A stretch of 64,000 nt of DNA from the NCBI RefSeq assembly GCF_030253575.1, contig NC_080568.1, forward strand, positions 34,281,501-34,345,500. Direction: 5' to 3'. This DNA is from Rhododendron vialii. Lineage: Eukaryota; Streptophyta; Magnoliopsida; Ericales; Ericaceae. This document shows positions 44,101 through 55,181 of the stretch, piece by piece. A model generated the notes under the pieces. The model saw only the letters and a program-made list of their open reading frames with translations. It had not been told where the DNA came from and searched no databases. The stretch's first letter is position 1. The number at the start of each line of letters is the position of its first letter. Made by a program: the position numbers and the translations under genes.

Positions 44101-46579
44101 TAAGTGCACATGAGGTCACAAGATTGCATCCATGTGCAAGTATTAGGGGTAAGGCTAATGAAGTCAGACTGAAGCAGTATTCCCTTTTATCAAATAAAGG
44201 GGTAGCAATCAATTGGTGCTCTCAAACAATCTAAGTTTGTTGGAAAAACAATGTTATGGTGGTTTACTAAAGAGATCCTGCAATCCATGCAAGTCCCCAA
44301 ATAATTTGAACCAGTTCCAGTATCTGAAAATTCAATTCTAGTTTCTATGGACTTGGCTATAAGGCTGATTAAAGAAAACTGTTGCAATACTACATCTTGA
44401 CCTCTACTAACTTAGCAGTTAGCACCAACGAAGATATGGCTAAAACCTAAACAGATTAATCCTTATTTCCCCATAACTTAGACAACTGCCTAACGCCACT
44501 CCAACTGTTCTAAGACACCTCTTAGCACCTACAAGCCACTATAATTTCCAGAAATTATCACCCCAACATAGAAGTGGTGGGTGAGCTCATTCCCAAGGGA
44601 GACATTTTAGAGAAAGTAGTACTTCTCTTTGTCCAGTCACGGAAAGGAAATCAATTGCTAATCTAACATCTCACGCAACAGTTGAAATGACGAAAAGCTA
44701 TGAAGCACCGACACCTCTAGAGGTTGAAGTATCGCAGTGTCGGACACGGGGACACGGCGGAGACACCTTGGGGATCCCATAATTTAATATAAATTTTTTT
44801 AGGGGGGCACGGCAGGGGCCAAACTGTAATTTTAAAAAAAAATTGGGGGTCAAATAGTAATTTAAAAAAAAATTGGGGCCAAATTGTAATTTTTTTTAAA
44901 TTTATGGGTGTCAAACTATAATTATTTATTTATTTATAAATAAATAAATATACACGTGGCGTGTCCCCCGCCTTGTCCGTGTACCCATTTTTTTAGAATT
45001 CCTATGTCCGTGTCGGTATCCGTGTCGGTGCATCATAGACGAAAAGTGAGATGTAACTTCCAACTTACTTTCCGTTGAAATATTTTCCCGTGCAACCTAA
45101 CATCCCTTTCTTTCCCTAAGCCCAAACTAGAGCACACCCTAAATGTCAGGCCTTTACTCCACAAACTATAAACCCTTTCTAGATTTTTATGGCCTATGGG
45201 GGTCAAAAGAAGCTCAACCCAATAGATTGTTAATGAATAGATGCCATGAAAAACAAAAAGAATAACTAGAAAATCCATCCTAAAATATCTTTGGCACCAG
45301 AGCATCCCAAATTTCTACAAGCTTGATCATTAACAAAGTCTTGTGTAACTAGGAAACACAGGCATTGATCCGTGTCTATAGTACACGACACACAGTACAA
45401 AATTCAATACGCAACTTGATAACTATGTGTATCACCATGTATCCCATCACTAACAAATCATTACAGACCCAAATCAAGGTTGCTCAACCAAAAAAAAAAT
45501 ACTCATCTAATCGCCACCTTGTCTAACCACCCTGGAGCTTATAGATCCACCCAATCAATGAACTCAGAAACTGAACGCGCTGTCCTTTTGGAGTTTCAGA
45601 ATGATCTGGCGCAAGAAACTTTCCACTCAATCAAAGTCATTCCCACGAACAACTTATGTTGCAAAAGGGACTACCATACCAAAGCCAGTGTCTCGCCGTC
45701 AAGCATGCAACTCCAATAGATTTAAAATGACTCAGATGATTGTGGAAAACTTCTTCGAAAAGCAAACTTTTGAACTGATTTAAAAATATGTTATCTTGGC
45801 CAGCAAAGCTACAAACATAATAAACCAAGGAATGACTTAACCACATCACAAAGAATCAAATTTTTAGCTTATTATATATCCTTGGCTTTTGTAGTTGGGG
45901 AGAGGACATAAGGAATCAAGGAATGAGCCAACCACATCACGAAGCAAGGAATCTATTCTCTCGGCCAGCAAAATCGGGGCATGACTTATTAGACACATCA
46001 CAAAGCAAGGGGTTTTTCGGGTTTGAGGAATGGGGGACTACAAAAGAAATATTCACTAAATCACACAAAGTCCCAGACTCCCAACACTAAACAACGAGCA
46101 ATAACATAACTCACACAGCTAAATCACGGCCACATAATTACATACTTTAGACTCTAAAAGTTTAAAAAAAAAAAAACACACATCAGAAACAAAATATAGC
46201 ATCACATTCATGTCAACCAGTAAGATTATATATGTGAAAGCAAACCTGCAGCTCTCTTAGAACCTCAACCCGCCTGCGAACTTTCGGCGTCAAAGTCTCC
46301 AGCACGTCCGAGTGCTGCCCGGCCAAATTCTGAAGCTTATCCTGCAAAAAATATTAATAATAATCACACCACCAAATCAAACTAAGCAAAAAAATCGAAC
46401 GTTAAATTAACTTACCAAAATCGGATAAATAAAGAACTTCCCAAAAAACTAACCTTTAGGGCATTAACAAGACCGGCACGATCCTCTGCACTGAGAGCTG
46501 CAAACAGAAATAGACACACAAAAGTTCAAAATTTAATTGAACATGAGGTAAGGATAAACATATATGTGTATATGTATAT

Positions 46580-46619
<40 letters not shown>

Positions 46620-46718
46620 GGAGAGAAGGGTTTAGTCGGGGAGGTTACCGGCGGCGGCGGCGGGGAGGGACGCGCCGAGATCGGACAAATCGAGCTGATC
46701 TTTGTTGGTGTTGCTCAT
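41180..46718 (-). CDS. NAP1: Nucleosome assembly protein 1 (NAP1-like histone chaperone)
   Basis: Eleven exons on the minus strand, 46649-46718, 46454-46497, 46246-46341, 43751-43843, 43537-43618, 43379-43440, 43094-43278, 42827-43004, 42689-42732, 42152-42347 and 41180-41248, join in frame to 372 residues. Seen: the long dimerisation helix region ([20 protein letters not shown]), YEPLYTKRYEVVNG, the core [34 protein letters not shown], and SFFNFFNPP. An acidic tail of Asp/Glu runs follows [13 protein letters not shown]1 carries H2A-H2B between cytoplasm and nucleus and assembles nucleosomes. The C-terminus is CKQQ, a CaaX-type prenylation motif known to be farnesylated in Arabidopsis NAP1;1. 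Intron 3 (2.4 kb) holds a hAT MITE and intron 10 a Mutator MITE. Two telo-boxes lie just above the ATG. Confidence 0.97.
41644..41901. mobile_element. Mutator-type MITE in NAP1 intron 10
   Basis: 258 bp with an exact 9-bp target duplication ATTTCAAAA (41635-41643, 41902-41910). The arms share CACATACTTTTGTGCA, TATCATGCACAT and TTTTGTGGGGCCC in inverted orientation. Inside is GAGCGGTTCGGATCATTTTG, the core also seen in the foldback elements to the left. Confidence 0.8.
44698..45038. mobile_element. hAT-type MITE in NAP1 intron 3
   Basis: 341 bp with an exact 8-bp target duplication ACGAAAAG (44690-44697, 45039-45046). The terminal repeats are CTATGAAGCACCGACAC and, in reverse, CTATGATGCACCGACAC. 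The interior has three diverged copies of an AAATTGGGGCCAAATTGTAA-like unit. Confidence 0.87.
46581..46618. repeat. (GA)n microsatellite in NAP1 intron 1
   Basis: About 19 GA units about 30 bases downstream of the first exon's donor site. In the transcript sense this is a CU run. Confidence 0.95.
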
Positions 46719-46724
46719 TTTATG

Positions 46725-46757
46725 AAACCCTAGAGAGAGAGTAGGAGGAAAACCCTA
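46725..46757 (-). promoter_or_regulatory. Two telo-boxes in the NAP1 leader/promoter
   Basis: AAACCCTA occurs at 46725-46732 and 46750-46757, 7 to 40 bases above the ATG. Telo-boxes are common near the start of plant genes linked to cell division and translation, which fits a histone chaperone. Confidence 0.6.
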
Positions 46758-46877
46758 GAGAAGGAGGAACGTAGAGGAGAGAGGGAGGAGGAGGAGGAGG
46801 AGGAGGAGGAGGGAAGTGGAGAGAAACACGGCAGGGTTTTGGGTGAGAGGCAAGCGAGCGAAAGGGATTAGGGGAAA

Positions 46878-46888
46878 ACTATATAAAG
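46878..46888 (-). promoter_or_regulatory. Possible TATA box of NAP1
   Basis: The minus strand reads CTTTATATAG about 160 bases upstream of the start codon, a reasonable spacing for a short leader. Supported by motif and position only. Confidence 0.35.
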
Positions 46889-47042
46889 GGAGAAGATCAA
46901 TTATTCGGTGCTCCCGGAGCGGTGTGATGATTCTGCAAGGCGGTGATCTGTCGAATAAAAGCACGCCAGGGGTCTACTGGTTAGCTGGCGTCCGCGTCAT
47001 TGCCACCTCACTTTAACGGGTTTTTCGGCTCCCCACATTTAG

Positions 47043-47955
47043 GTGGAGTTCCACCTAGCAAAAATGCAAAAAGTGAGTTTTGTTTTTAGTCAAAAAAAAA
47101 ATTTGTATGTGTTAATTTTGTGCCAAATTTTTATGAATTATTAATTCATCTCAACAAAAAGATTCAGAAAATTCAAAAAAATTGACTTTTATCTTAAATG
47201 TTTTGGAAAATATTCATGCTTAAACAAAGTGGTATATATTTTCAAAATAGTATTTGGATAAAAGTAAAAAAAATTACTTTTCAGATTCATCTCGTCGAGC
47301 CGAAACGAATCAATAATTCACATAAGTTTAGCGCAAATTTAACACATACAAAAAAAATTTATTTTTTCCCAAATATTTTGGGAAATAACCACTTTTAAGC
47401 AAAAAAAATAAAAAATCGACTTTCTTTGCGGCCATGGATAATTCTTTGCAACCGAAAGCAATTATTCTCAGCCATGAGCAAAACATTGCAGCCAAGAGTA
47501 ATTCTTTGTGGTTAAGGGTAATTCTTTGCGGCTAGAAATAATTCTTCGCGGTTAGGAGCAAAACTTCACAACTAGGAGCAATTCTTCACTGCAAGAAGCA
47601 ATTCTTCGTGGCTATGAGTAATTCTTTGCGGCCAAAAGCAATTCTATGCGGCCAAGAGCAATTCTTTGCGCCTAGGATCAAAACTTCGCGCCCAAGAGCA
47701 ATTCCTCGCGGCTAGGAGTAATTCTTCGCGGCCAAGAGCAATTCTTCGCAACCAAGAGCAAAACTTTGCTGCTAGAAGTAATTTTTTGATTTTTTTTTTT
47801 TACTTAAAAATGGTTATTTCTCAAAATATTTGGATAAAAGTAAAAATAATCTTAAAAAATTGGTATAAAACAAACAAATGCCAAAAAATTCAAATAATGA
47901 TAAAAATTAGAAAAAAGTCCTGAAAGTCAAATAAGTTCTTAGTGGAACTGGGCAC
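47043..47955. mobile_element. Large non-autonomous element carrying a 20-bp minisatellite
   Basis: The ends are weak inverted copies (GGAGTTCCACCTAG on the left; CCAGTTCCACTAAG in reverse on the right). Two longer inverted or repeated stretches near 47215-47290 and 47380-47400 recur around 47805-47850 (tatttggataaaagtaaaaa; atttctcaaaatattt). The centre is the minisatellite at 47425-47790. The superfamily is unknown. Confidence 0.55.
47425..47790. repeat. 20-bp minisatellite, about 18 units
   Basis: The unit is close to GCAATTCTTCGCGGCCAAGA, with most copies differing at several sites. Some units carry AAAACTTCG in place of ATTCTTCG, roughly every third or fourth unit, a hint of higher-order structure. 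Confidence 0.9.
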
Positions 47956-50567
47956 TTTCTCTCCATTAATTGTTTCACATGGTCTGATAATTCAATTTAT
48001 AAAAGTAAGGAAAGGACACACAATTATTCACAAACACTAACAACATGTGGAGTTTCTTCTTTATAAATAAAAAATGTGTGCGTATCTAGCACTTTTATAT
48101 GTATATAGTGTCATATTTACATGTATGGTGCCATAAGTAGTTGGAGAATTGTAAAACAAATTATTCATGGAAAATCATATTCTACTAACAAAATACTTAT
48201 ATACACCATAAAAAAATAACTCTCCAAAGTTGTTTCGTTGAAAGAAAATAATTATGCTACAAGTCTTAATTAAAAATTGATGAAATCAATGAAAATTATT
48301 AGATGTATAATGTCTCTTCGGCTGATGATGTATGTCATCCATTGGTATGAGAGAGTGGTACTGGTTGCATAACTATAAGTGTTGAGAATGTTAAGAATAC
48401 AGACGAACATGTAAATGCTTGGATGCATAAGTCTCTCGGAATGTCTAATGCAAGTGGATCCACACTGTCGATAAAAGATTCAAGCAACAGATGATGCTAA
48501 ACGCATTTGTATCTTGATCTATACACTTTTATCTGTATGCATAATATATTTGCTAAATAAAAGACGTAAAAAAATAATGAATTTTGAGTGTGCCTATTCG
48601 CAAGTGAACAGTAAGATTATAGTCTCCATGATTAGTGGAGGTACATGTAACTCTAGTCTCTAGACACTTGAGTTATCAAAAAAGAAACAATGCGCCTATT
48701 CGTAAATAATATGATTGGCACTTGCTAGTTGCTACTGGATGTCCTTTGTTGGAAAAATATTTATGTTGGGTCCGCATTAAAAATTGATTCCGTGGGATTC
48801 AGAAAGAAAAAAAATATGTGCATCTCCAAATCCAATGAATTGTAAAATATTTAATCATGTACTCCCTTCCTTCCAATTTTATTGTCTATTATTCTATTTG
48901 TTTCTTTTATATCTTTTTTATATATCTTTTAGTTTGGATCTTAAAAAATATGCAATATGTATTTTGTTTGATAGATCTCAATTAGTTCTATAATACAATA
49001 TTTTTAAAATTATGAAAAATATTATAGATTGAAAAATATAAACAATTCAAAAATAACACGCAATTCAAAAATAAACAATGGAAATTGGACGAAAGGAGGG
49101 AGTATTTATTTGGGTAGTAGCTTTATGAATTTGGAAGAGAAAATGATGGTTAGCGATGCACTAAATGAAACCAAAAGGTAACATAACAACTTTTGACTAT
49201 TCAATTTTAATTAGTTCATTGTGGATACTTTAATAGTTGGTACAAGTTAATTGGCCCCCTTAAGATAATTGGCCCCCTTAAGATTTGTTACCAAAAATTA
49301 GTCCACACACATGAAAACACACAAGATTTGTATATCTCTGCACGCAACTTGAAATACTTATGTTTTGTTCACCCATCTTACCATTTGTTTGATTAAACCA
49401 TTGACCTAAAGATGAAGACCGACAACCCTAGAAATCCCAAGAGATGAAGAGAACCAAACAATACAAAACCTCCTCCAACTAAAAAAAAATCAATAATAAA
49501 AGGTGTAAACAGTTTGTGTAAAAACTACGGGGTATTGTTCAAGTATGAAAAGTGCGAACCGAATTTTAAAAAACTTCAACAAATAAAAAGGACAAAATGG
49601 ATTAATCATGTACCCACTTCTCAAAATCACCATATCACCATGCCACCTACTTAAAAATGAGTGAATTCATTTTGTTATGTTATGATTAGACTAAATTTAA
49701 TCTAATATGAGACTTCGGGAATGCTATTGCTTATGGTTTGATTATACATAAGTTGGGTCTGATCCACCTATACAATTGAATTTGTATATTTGATTTATTT
49801 AATTCAATTGTTGTTTAGCTTGATTTTACAATCATTTTGTGTTTAATTCTTGGTTTGATGTTAGTGGTTATGAAGGCTGGCAATATATTTATGTCGTCAG
49901 ATATGTATATAGAATTAGAGATATGGGTTTTGTCTTTGAAATTTGTTTTTGTTACGTTTGGAATATATACATAAGTAGAAAAAATGAGTGCGGTGATTAA
50001 AAAAATAGTGAAAATGAGGGCAAAGTTGGTATTTGGGGGGAAAAATCGTCGAAAATGTGGGTCCAAAGTGCAACACAATTTCACAGATATAACTCATATA
50101 AGGAGGCGCATTGTGAGTTTATAGCATAAAGGGGCAGGCAATATGATTTGAGTAAAATATAAGGGTGGAAGTGAAGTTTACCCTTATCGTACGTTCGCGA
50201 GTTCTTTTGGATTTGATTCAATGAAGCCAAATGCATTATTAGGAACGCAAAAATTCATTTTACTTCCCAATAAGATATCGATTTGTATTCGATTAGTATG
50301 ATGTTTATTCTGGTTAGGGCTCTTGATGATTTCTACGAGATGAACAATTTAGATATGTGAAATAAACCTAATATAAGTTCATATTTGATACTGATGTAGC
50401 TTGTCTGTGTTAGACCTCTCAGGTTCAACAGAAGTCTGAATCGGCTAGAACTCGCACTTCACAAACGCGACTGGGCTTAGTGTTGAAAATTACAGATTAT
50501 TGAGTAGTAGAAAAAACCAGCGAAAGGGAGGTACGTTTTGGTGTCGAAATTCAAGTGAATCAGGGCC
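47956..50567. other. AT-rich spacer between NAP1 and the FHA gene
   Basis: No gene recognised. It contains the Stowaway element at 48862-49102 and a stretch at 49419-49484 that resembles the region just after the NAP1 stop codon. The last 150 bases are the likely promoter and leader of the FHA gene. Confidence 0.5.
48862..49102. mobile_element. Stowaway-type (Tc1/mariner) MITE
   Basis: 241 bp between TA dinucleotides, with ends CTCCCTTCCTTCC and, in reverse, CTCCCTCCTTTCG. This is the classic plant Stowaway terminus. A lone matching end, GACGGAGGGAGTA, lies near 4830 in the last intron of the HOTHEAD-like gene. Confidence 0.85.
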
Positions 50568-53500
50568 ATGGAAATCGAGGGGGAAAACGGTTCCAAAACC
50601 CAGTTGAAGAAGGGACTGAAAACAGAGCTCGGAAGAGGATTAGGGTTCGATTCAAGAGACCGAACCGTTTCTCGTCGACACGTGTCGTTCGAACCAAAGA
50701 ACACAGGCAGGGTTCATTTCGAAGTCATTGGAAGGAATCCCATTTGGGTAAAAGGCAGCAGGAGTGATGAAATTAGGGTCTTCAGGAGGTGGGAGGGAGG
50801 TGAAATTGAAGATGGGGACATGTTCTGTGTTTCTGCGAAGAAACCCATTTGGTTTGCTGCGAAAATATTGGAACTTGGTGAAGGGGAAGACGAGAGAGCG
50901 GCTGGAAACGAGAGAGAATTGGATGAGGGAATAGAGAGTGGATGTGGGTTGAGAAGTGTTGGAGAGTTGGGGCTGGATTCTGGTGATGTTTCAGGCATTG
51001 ACCCAGTAAAAGGTTTGCTTCTTAACTGGATCCATAACTGTGTAGCTTTCTTGTTGTACATAGGTGAATTGACATAGACATGGGTGTGGAGATACGTGCA
51101 CAGCCAAAAATGTTCTTGTTAATTTTAATAGATGTGCAGTATGCGCAAGTAGTGAAGTTGATAGTATGTGCAAGTAGTGAAGTTGGTATGCAGGGAGAAA
51201 AATGTTGCACCTGCCACCTTTGTTCTGTAAATCATTTGTAGTTTTCGATTCGTAGGTAGCATTTGCACTGTATGGACCAAGGTTTTCTGTTTCGAAAATT
51301 AGAGTTCATTTGAGACTGTGTCGATCTAACACATCATGCTCTAGAAGGTTGCTTCTTGAGTGGCTTCTATAACAGTATTATGCATTGTGATCTCATCGTA
51401 TCTTGTATTTTAGGCATAGAATCTTATCGTGATAATATCGTAGTCATATCTCTTTGTAATCTTCTATTTTAGGTATAGATTTCTACGGTTTTCTCTATTT
51501 AAGTTTGTTTAGCATTGTAGCCATTTACTCTCATTATTCAGTAATACGGATCAGTTCTCTCGCCCATATGTTATGTCACATGGTATTAGAGCTAGGTTTT
51601 TGGAGGCTTTTCTCCTTTGTTTGTGCCATAATTGCACTTTGTTTCGATGTGATCTGTGTGTTCCGGATCCTTTGTTGACCACTCCACGTGTGAGTCGGGG
51701 GTTGCACGATGGGGGGGGGGGGGGGGGGGGGTGGGAGGGGATGGGGTTTGTTGGAAATTGTACCACATCAGTTAATTATCTCCTCCAAAACTAGTATGAG
51801 CCTGGGCGGCCTCTCCACTCATTGCCAATTGGTCTTGAGTTGGATGCTTTAACAAATAGTATATCCTTTCTTGGTATACATAAGTGTGTAGATACATACA
51901 GAACCATTGTTGTACCTATTTGCATGTTAATTTTTAACTGATGTGCTGTATATACAGATTGTTATGTTGATATTGCAACAAGTAAAATATTACTCCCTTT
52001 TTCTAAGGTATTTATAGTTTTTGATTCATAGGTAACACTATACGGAGCAAGGGTCCGTTTCCGTTTTGAAAATTTTATACTGTTTAGCACAAAAACTGGA
52101 GTGCAGTTAACAGTGCCTACTTAGCATAACGTACTATAACGCAGCTGTCATAGGCACATACAACGCCATAATCTTTTGAGCCACCTCAGCTGGATAAAAG
52201 AACTGAGACCAGAGAAGCCCTGTGAATACCTGCTCCAAGTTACGACCACCACAAGCTTTTCCCCTACAATTCCCAATCACTTAAGACCTTTCAGCAGTAA
52301 GCTTTTCCCCTACAATTCTTCACCAGCCCCAGGAAGACAGGACATCATTTACATGGCTTTTCATATAACATTAATAATAAGGGCCATTGCTAGTTAGTGC
52401 CCCAAAATTACTTTTTAGCATTCCAATTAGGAGGAATGCACAATATTTTAAGACTTCTTAACCACTGCCAAGGGCAACCGGCTAACATTTTTGCCTTTTC
52501 ACAAGACATGTAATGAAGAGAATGGAAAAGGTGAAATTCCCATCCATATGAAAATGAGATTCATTATCAAACAAAAGGATATAGCTGTTTTACGATTATA
52601 ACAAGGACTGCTTGTCGTTTGCATGTATTCTTGTCACAAACATGGGGGACAAGAAGAGCCTATATCTTTTAGAGGAACTTGTTAAGTAACAGCCAATCCC
52701 AAAACATCCACAAAAAAAATATCTCAAATTCAGAGAGAGAGAGCTACAAGGACTCCTTGGATTGGTTTTAAATTTTACTTTTAGTGCCTTATGACGGCCT
52801 AGAAGTCCTCATCACTTTTTTTCTTCTTTGATCATCCGAAATTAGCATAAGAAGCTACAAAGGCATCAACATACAACATAGAAGTAAAGGAGGGGTCAAG
52901 GCATGAAAGCCAATTCAAAGGGAGGAAATTCCCTCGCCGTGTGTCCACCTGAAACTGAGACTGACTTCCCTTTCTATTCCCCAAATATCTTCAAAGATAA
53001 CAGATGATGCCCAGGGGGGAACATTCTCAGAAACCCACAGATCAATGGCCAACTGGCTATCTCTATATCTCCACATGTGATATCTTATAGGCAGCAGCCG
53101 TTTGACAAGCCATAGAAGCCCTATGTCATTTGACAAGCCATAGAAGCCCTCTGCCGTTTGACAAGCCATACAAGCCCTATCAAATGCGCAGCTGCATTCA
53201 ATATGTTATTTGCATTGGAGTTGATTTTGCAGTGTCCTTCAGCAAGTGGACACCACTTGGGACTGGGATGGTAGGATGAGGAGTGTTGAGACTTAAGAGG
53301 ATAAAAATTCTGCCCAAGAAAGGAACGCCCTCTTGATGGTGTCAGCAGGAGAGACTGGGACGTGGTTGTAAACTGATTCATTCCTTGATCTTCAAACAGC
53401 CCAACTCAACATAACACAGAAACTAACCAGTTCTGTCACCACCTTATTGTCAGCAATGCATTCCGTGATTCCATCAGGCTGGTGGTCCATTCATGTCTGA

Positions 53501-55181
53501 GCTGATAGTTTGGGGATGGACTATTGAAGATTACGCCCAAACCAAACAGCAGACACACAAGAGCAACCAAACAGAAGATGCTGAACGGAATCTGATTCTT
53601 TATGGCAAATGGGAGAGGAAGGGGGGAAGGCTAGGTTGCGCTTACTCAGATTATCCTTTGTTGCCAGGAGATTGCAACATGCTCGCCACCAGAATGTCTG
53701 ACTTTTGGAGGGACTTTGAGGTTCCAAATGAAAGGCCAAAGGTTAGTGGGGTGTGGATGGTAGTTGATGGTTCGGCCTTGTGTTTGTGCTTGAGAAGAAA
53801 AAGGGCTTGCTGGTATCCCGATTTAACTGAATATGTGTACCATTAGGGCAGTGGTGCCAGATCAAAAAAACATCCTTCCCCTCAGTGGATAAAGTAAGGG
53901 AAGTGATCTTTTACTTCATCTGAGTTTTATGCTGGAAAAATTCATCATCACAAAAATTTTGTTTGCCTGAATAGGAAATCAGGGGAAGGGAGAAAGCTTT
54001 TCCTTTTGGTTGAAATTACTACATAAGATGGTTTACCCTTATAAAGCTGATTTTCGGGTATCAGTGTGCATATAGAATAACAAATCAGGTGGGCAGGGTG
54101 GTTTATGAAAACTGCAACGACAATTGTATATACCATCAGTTATGACTGGTCTTAATGGTACTTTGCTTTAGTGTGCCCTGTTTTGGTGTTCTTGTTTAAT
54201 TGTCTTTTCTTTTGGGTCCTTACTTGGAACCCCACTCATGTCCTCTTCTATGTCCTCTTCTTTTGCTTAGTGTATGCTGCCTTTTTTTTTAATTGATGTA
54301 TACTGTATAGCGTGTTCTTTTTATGTTTTGGGGCAGAAATTAATGGAGTTACAACTCATGTCCCCATTTGTTTACCTTTTGCCTTATTTTGTAGTTTGGA
54401 CGGTGGTTTCTATTTTAGGCTTCATATTCCTGAAATTGTTCATGTGAAACATGAACATTTTGAAAAATTCGTCTTTTCTGATTCTTTTGGTAAAATATTA
54501 TTGTGATTCAGACACATATTTAGCACACTTTGTGCTATAAATTATTCTCTATGGAGTTGTTTAGCATATTTGCATCTTTGTATCTGAATGTTCGTAGTTC
54601 ATATTTCCCGACAGAAATTTCACATGTAGCTTCAGATATGATGACATTGCCTTTCTTCACAAAGTAGCTGTGTTGAAATTGCAGAGTTTGGCTTTCTTGT
54701 AATGGGGCAAGAGTTCAATCACTTCCCCAAACAAATGATCCGTCACACGAAAACTTGGAACTGGTTCCTCGAGGAACCTAACGAACACAGCGATGATGAT
54801 GAAGTTTCTGACAAGAAAGGTAAGAAAGGGTTAAGGAGAAAAAGGAAAAAGGATGAAGGCAATGATGATGATGAGTGGACGGGGGAGAGTGAAGAGGACA
54901 AGGAAGCACTTACAAAAGTAAGAAAGGTGTGGAACCCAAAATACTCTACTAGATCGAAAGACCATGACAAACCTACTAAGGACACAGGAATTAACAAACA
55001 TTCTGTCAAAAAGAGAACTTTCGATACAAATGAAGAAGATGAGGAAAATAAAGACGATGATGCCCTGGGAGGCTTTATCGTTGAAAATGATGACATGGAG
55101 GAGGAGGAGGAGGAGGAGGAGGAGGAAGAAGAAGAAGAAGAAGAAGAAGAAGGAGAAGACAACGACGACGAAGTAGATTAA
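50568..55181 (+). CDS. FHA-domain protein with acidic C-terminus
   Basis: Two exons, 50568-51012 and 54685-55181, join in frame to 313 residues. The N-terminal forkhead-associated domain (about residues 20-105) shows LGRGLGF, TVSRRHVSFE, FEVIGRNPIWV and DGDMFCVSAKKPIWF. FHA domains bind phosphothreonine peptides. After the join, KEFGFLVMGQEFNHFPKQM and WNWFLEEP match a conserved block of an uncharacterised plant FHA family as I remember it. Then come basic KKGLRRKRKK-type nuclear signals, DDALGGFIVENDD, and a run of about 18 Glu coded by GAG/GAA triplets that probably varies in length. It is likely nuclear; partner and pathway unknown. The 3.7-kb intron holds LTR and LINE remnants. Without the splice, exon 1 would read 21 codons into the intron. 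Confidence 0.88.
51330..51595 (+). mobile_element. LTR remnant with primer-binding site (Copia-type)
   Basis: Sequence ending in CA at 51580 is followed by TGGTATTAGAGC, a variant of the initiator-methionine tRNA primer site. The outer LTR edge is uncertain. An old fragment in the FHA gene intron. Confidence 0.5.
51749..51854 (+). mobile_element. Short LTR-like fragment (possibly TRIM)
   Basis: It begins TGTTGGAAATTGTACCACAT and ends TTTAACA, the TG...CA form of small plant LTRs with a CCACATC start. About 106 bp, with no matching partner in the window. Confidence 0.45.
53098..53180. repeat. Three tandem 30-bp units
   Basis: The unit tttgacaagccatagaagcc plus about ten bases occurs three times in a row with few differences, in the large FHA intron. 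Confidence 0.8.
53500..53770 (-). mobile_element. LINE zf-RVT remnant
   Basis: The minus strand reads SQTFWWRACCNLLATKDNLS, then PICHKESDSVQHLLFGCSCV and SAVWFG. This is the zinc-finger region that follows reverse transcriptase in plant LINEs. Other LINE parts are missing. It lies in the FHA intron. Confidence 0.7.

Noticed and set aside
48280-48780. Candidate gene in the NAP1-FHA spacer
   Set aside because: Frames are short and interrupted, with no recognisable domain; treated as spacer.
54743-55162. Minus-strand serine-rich open frame
   Set aside because: Antisense of the GAG/GAA and GAT codons of the FHA protein.
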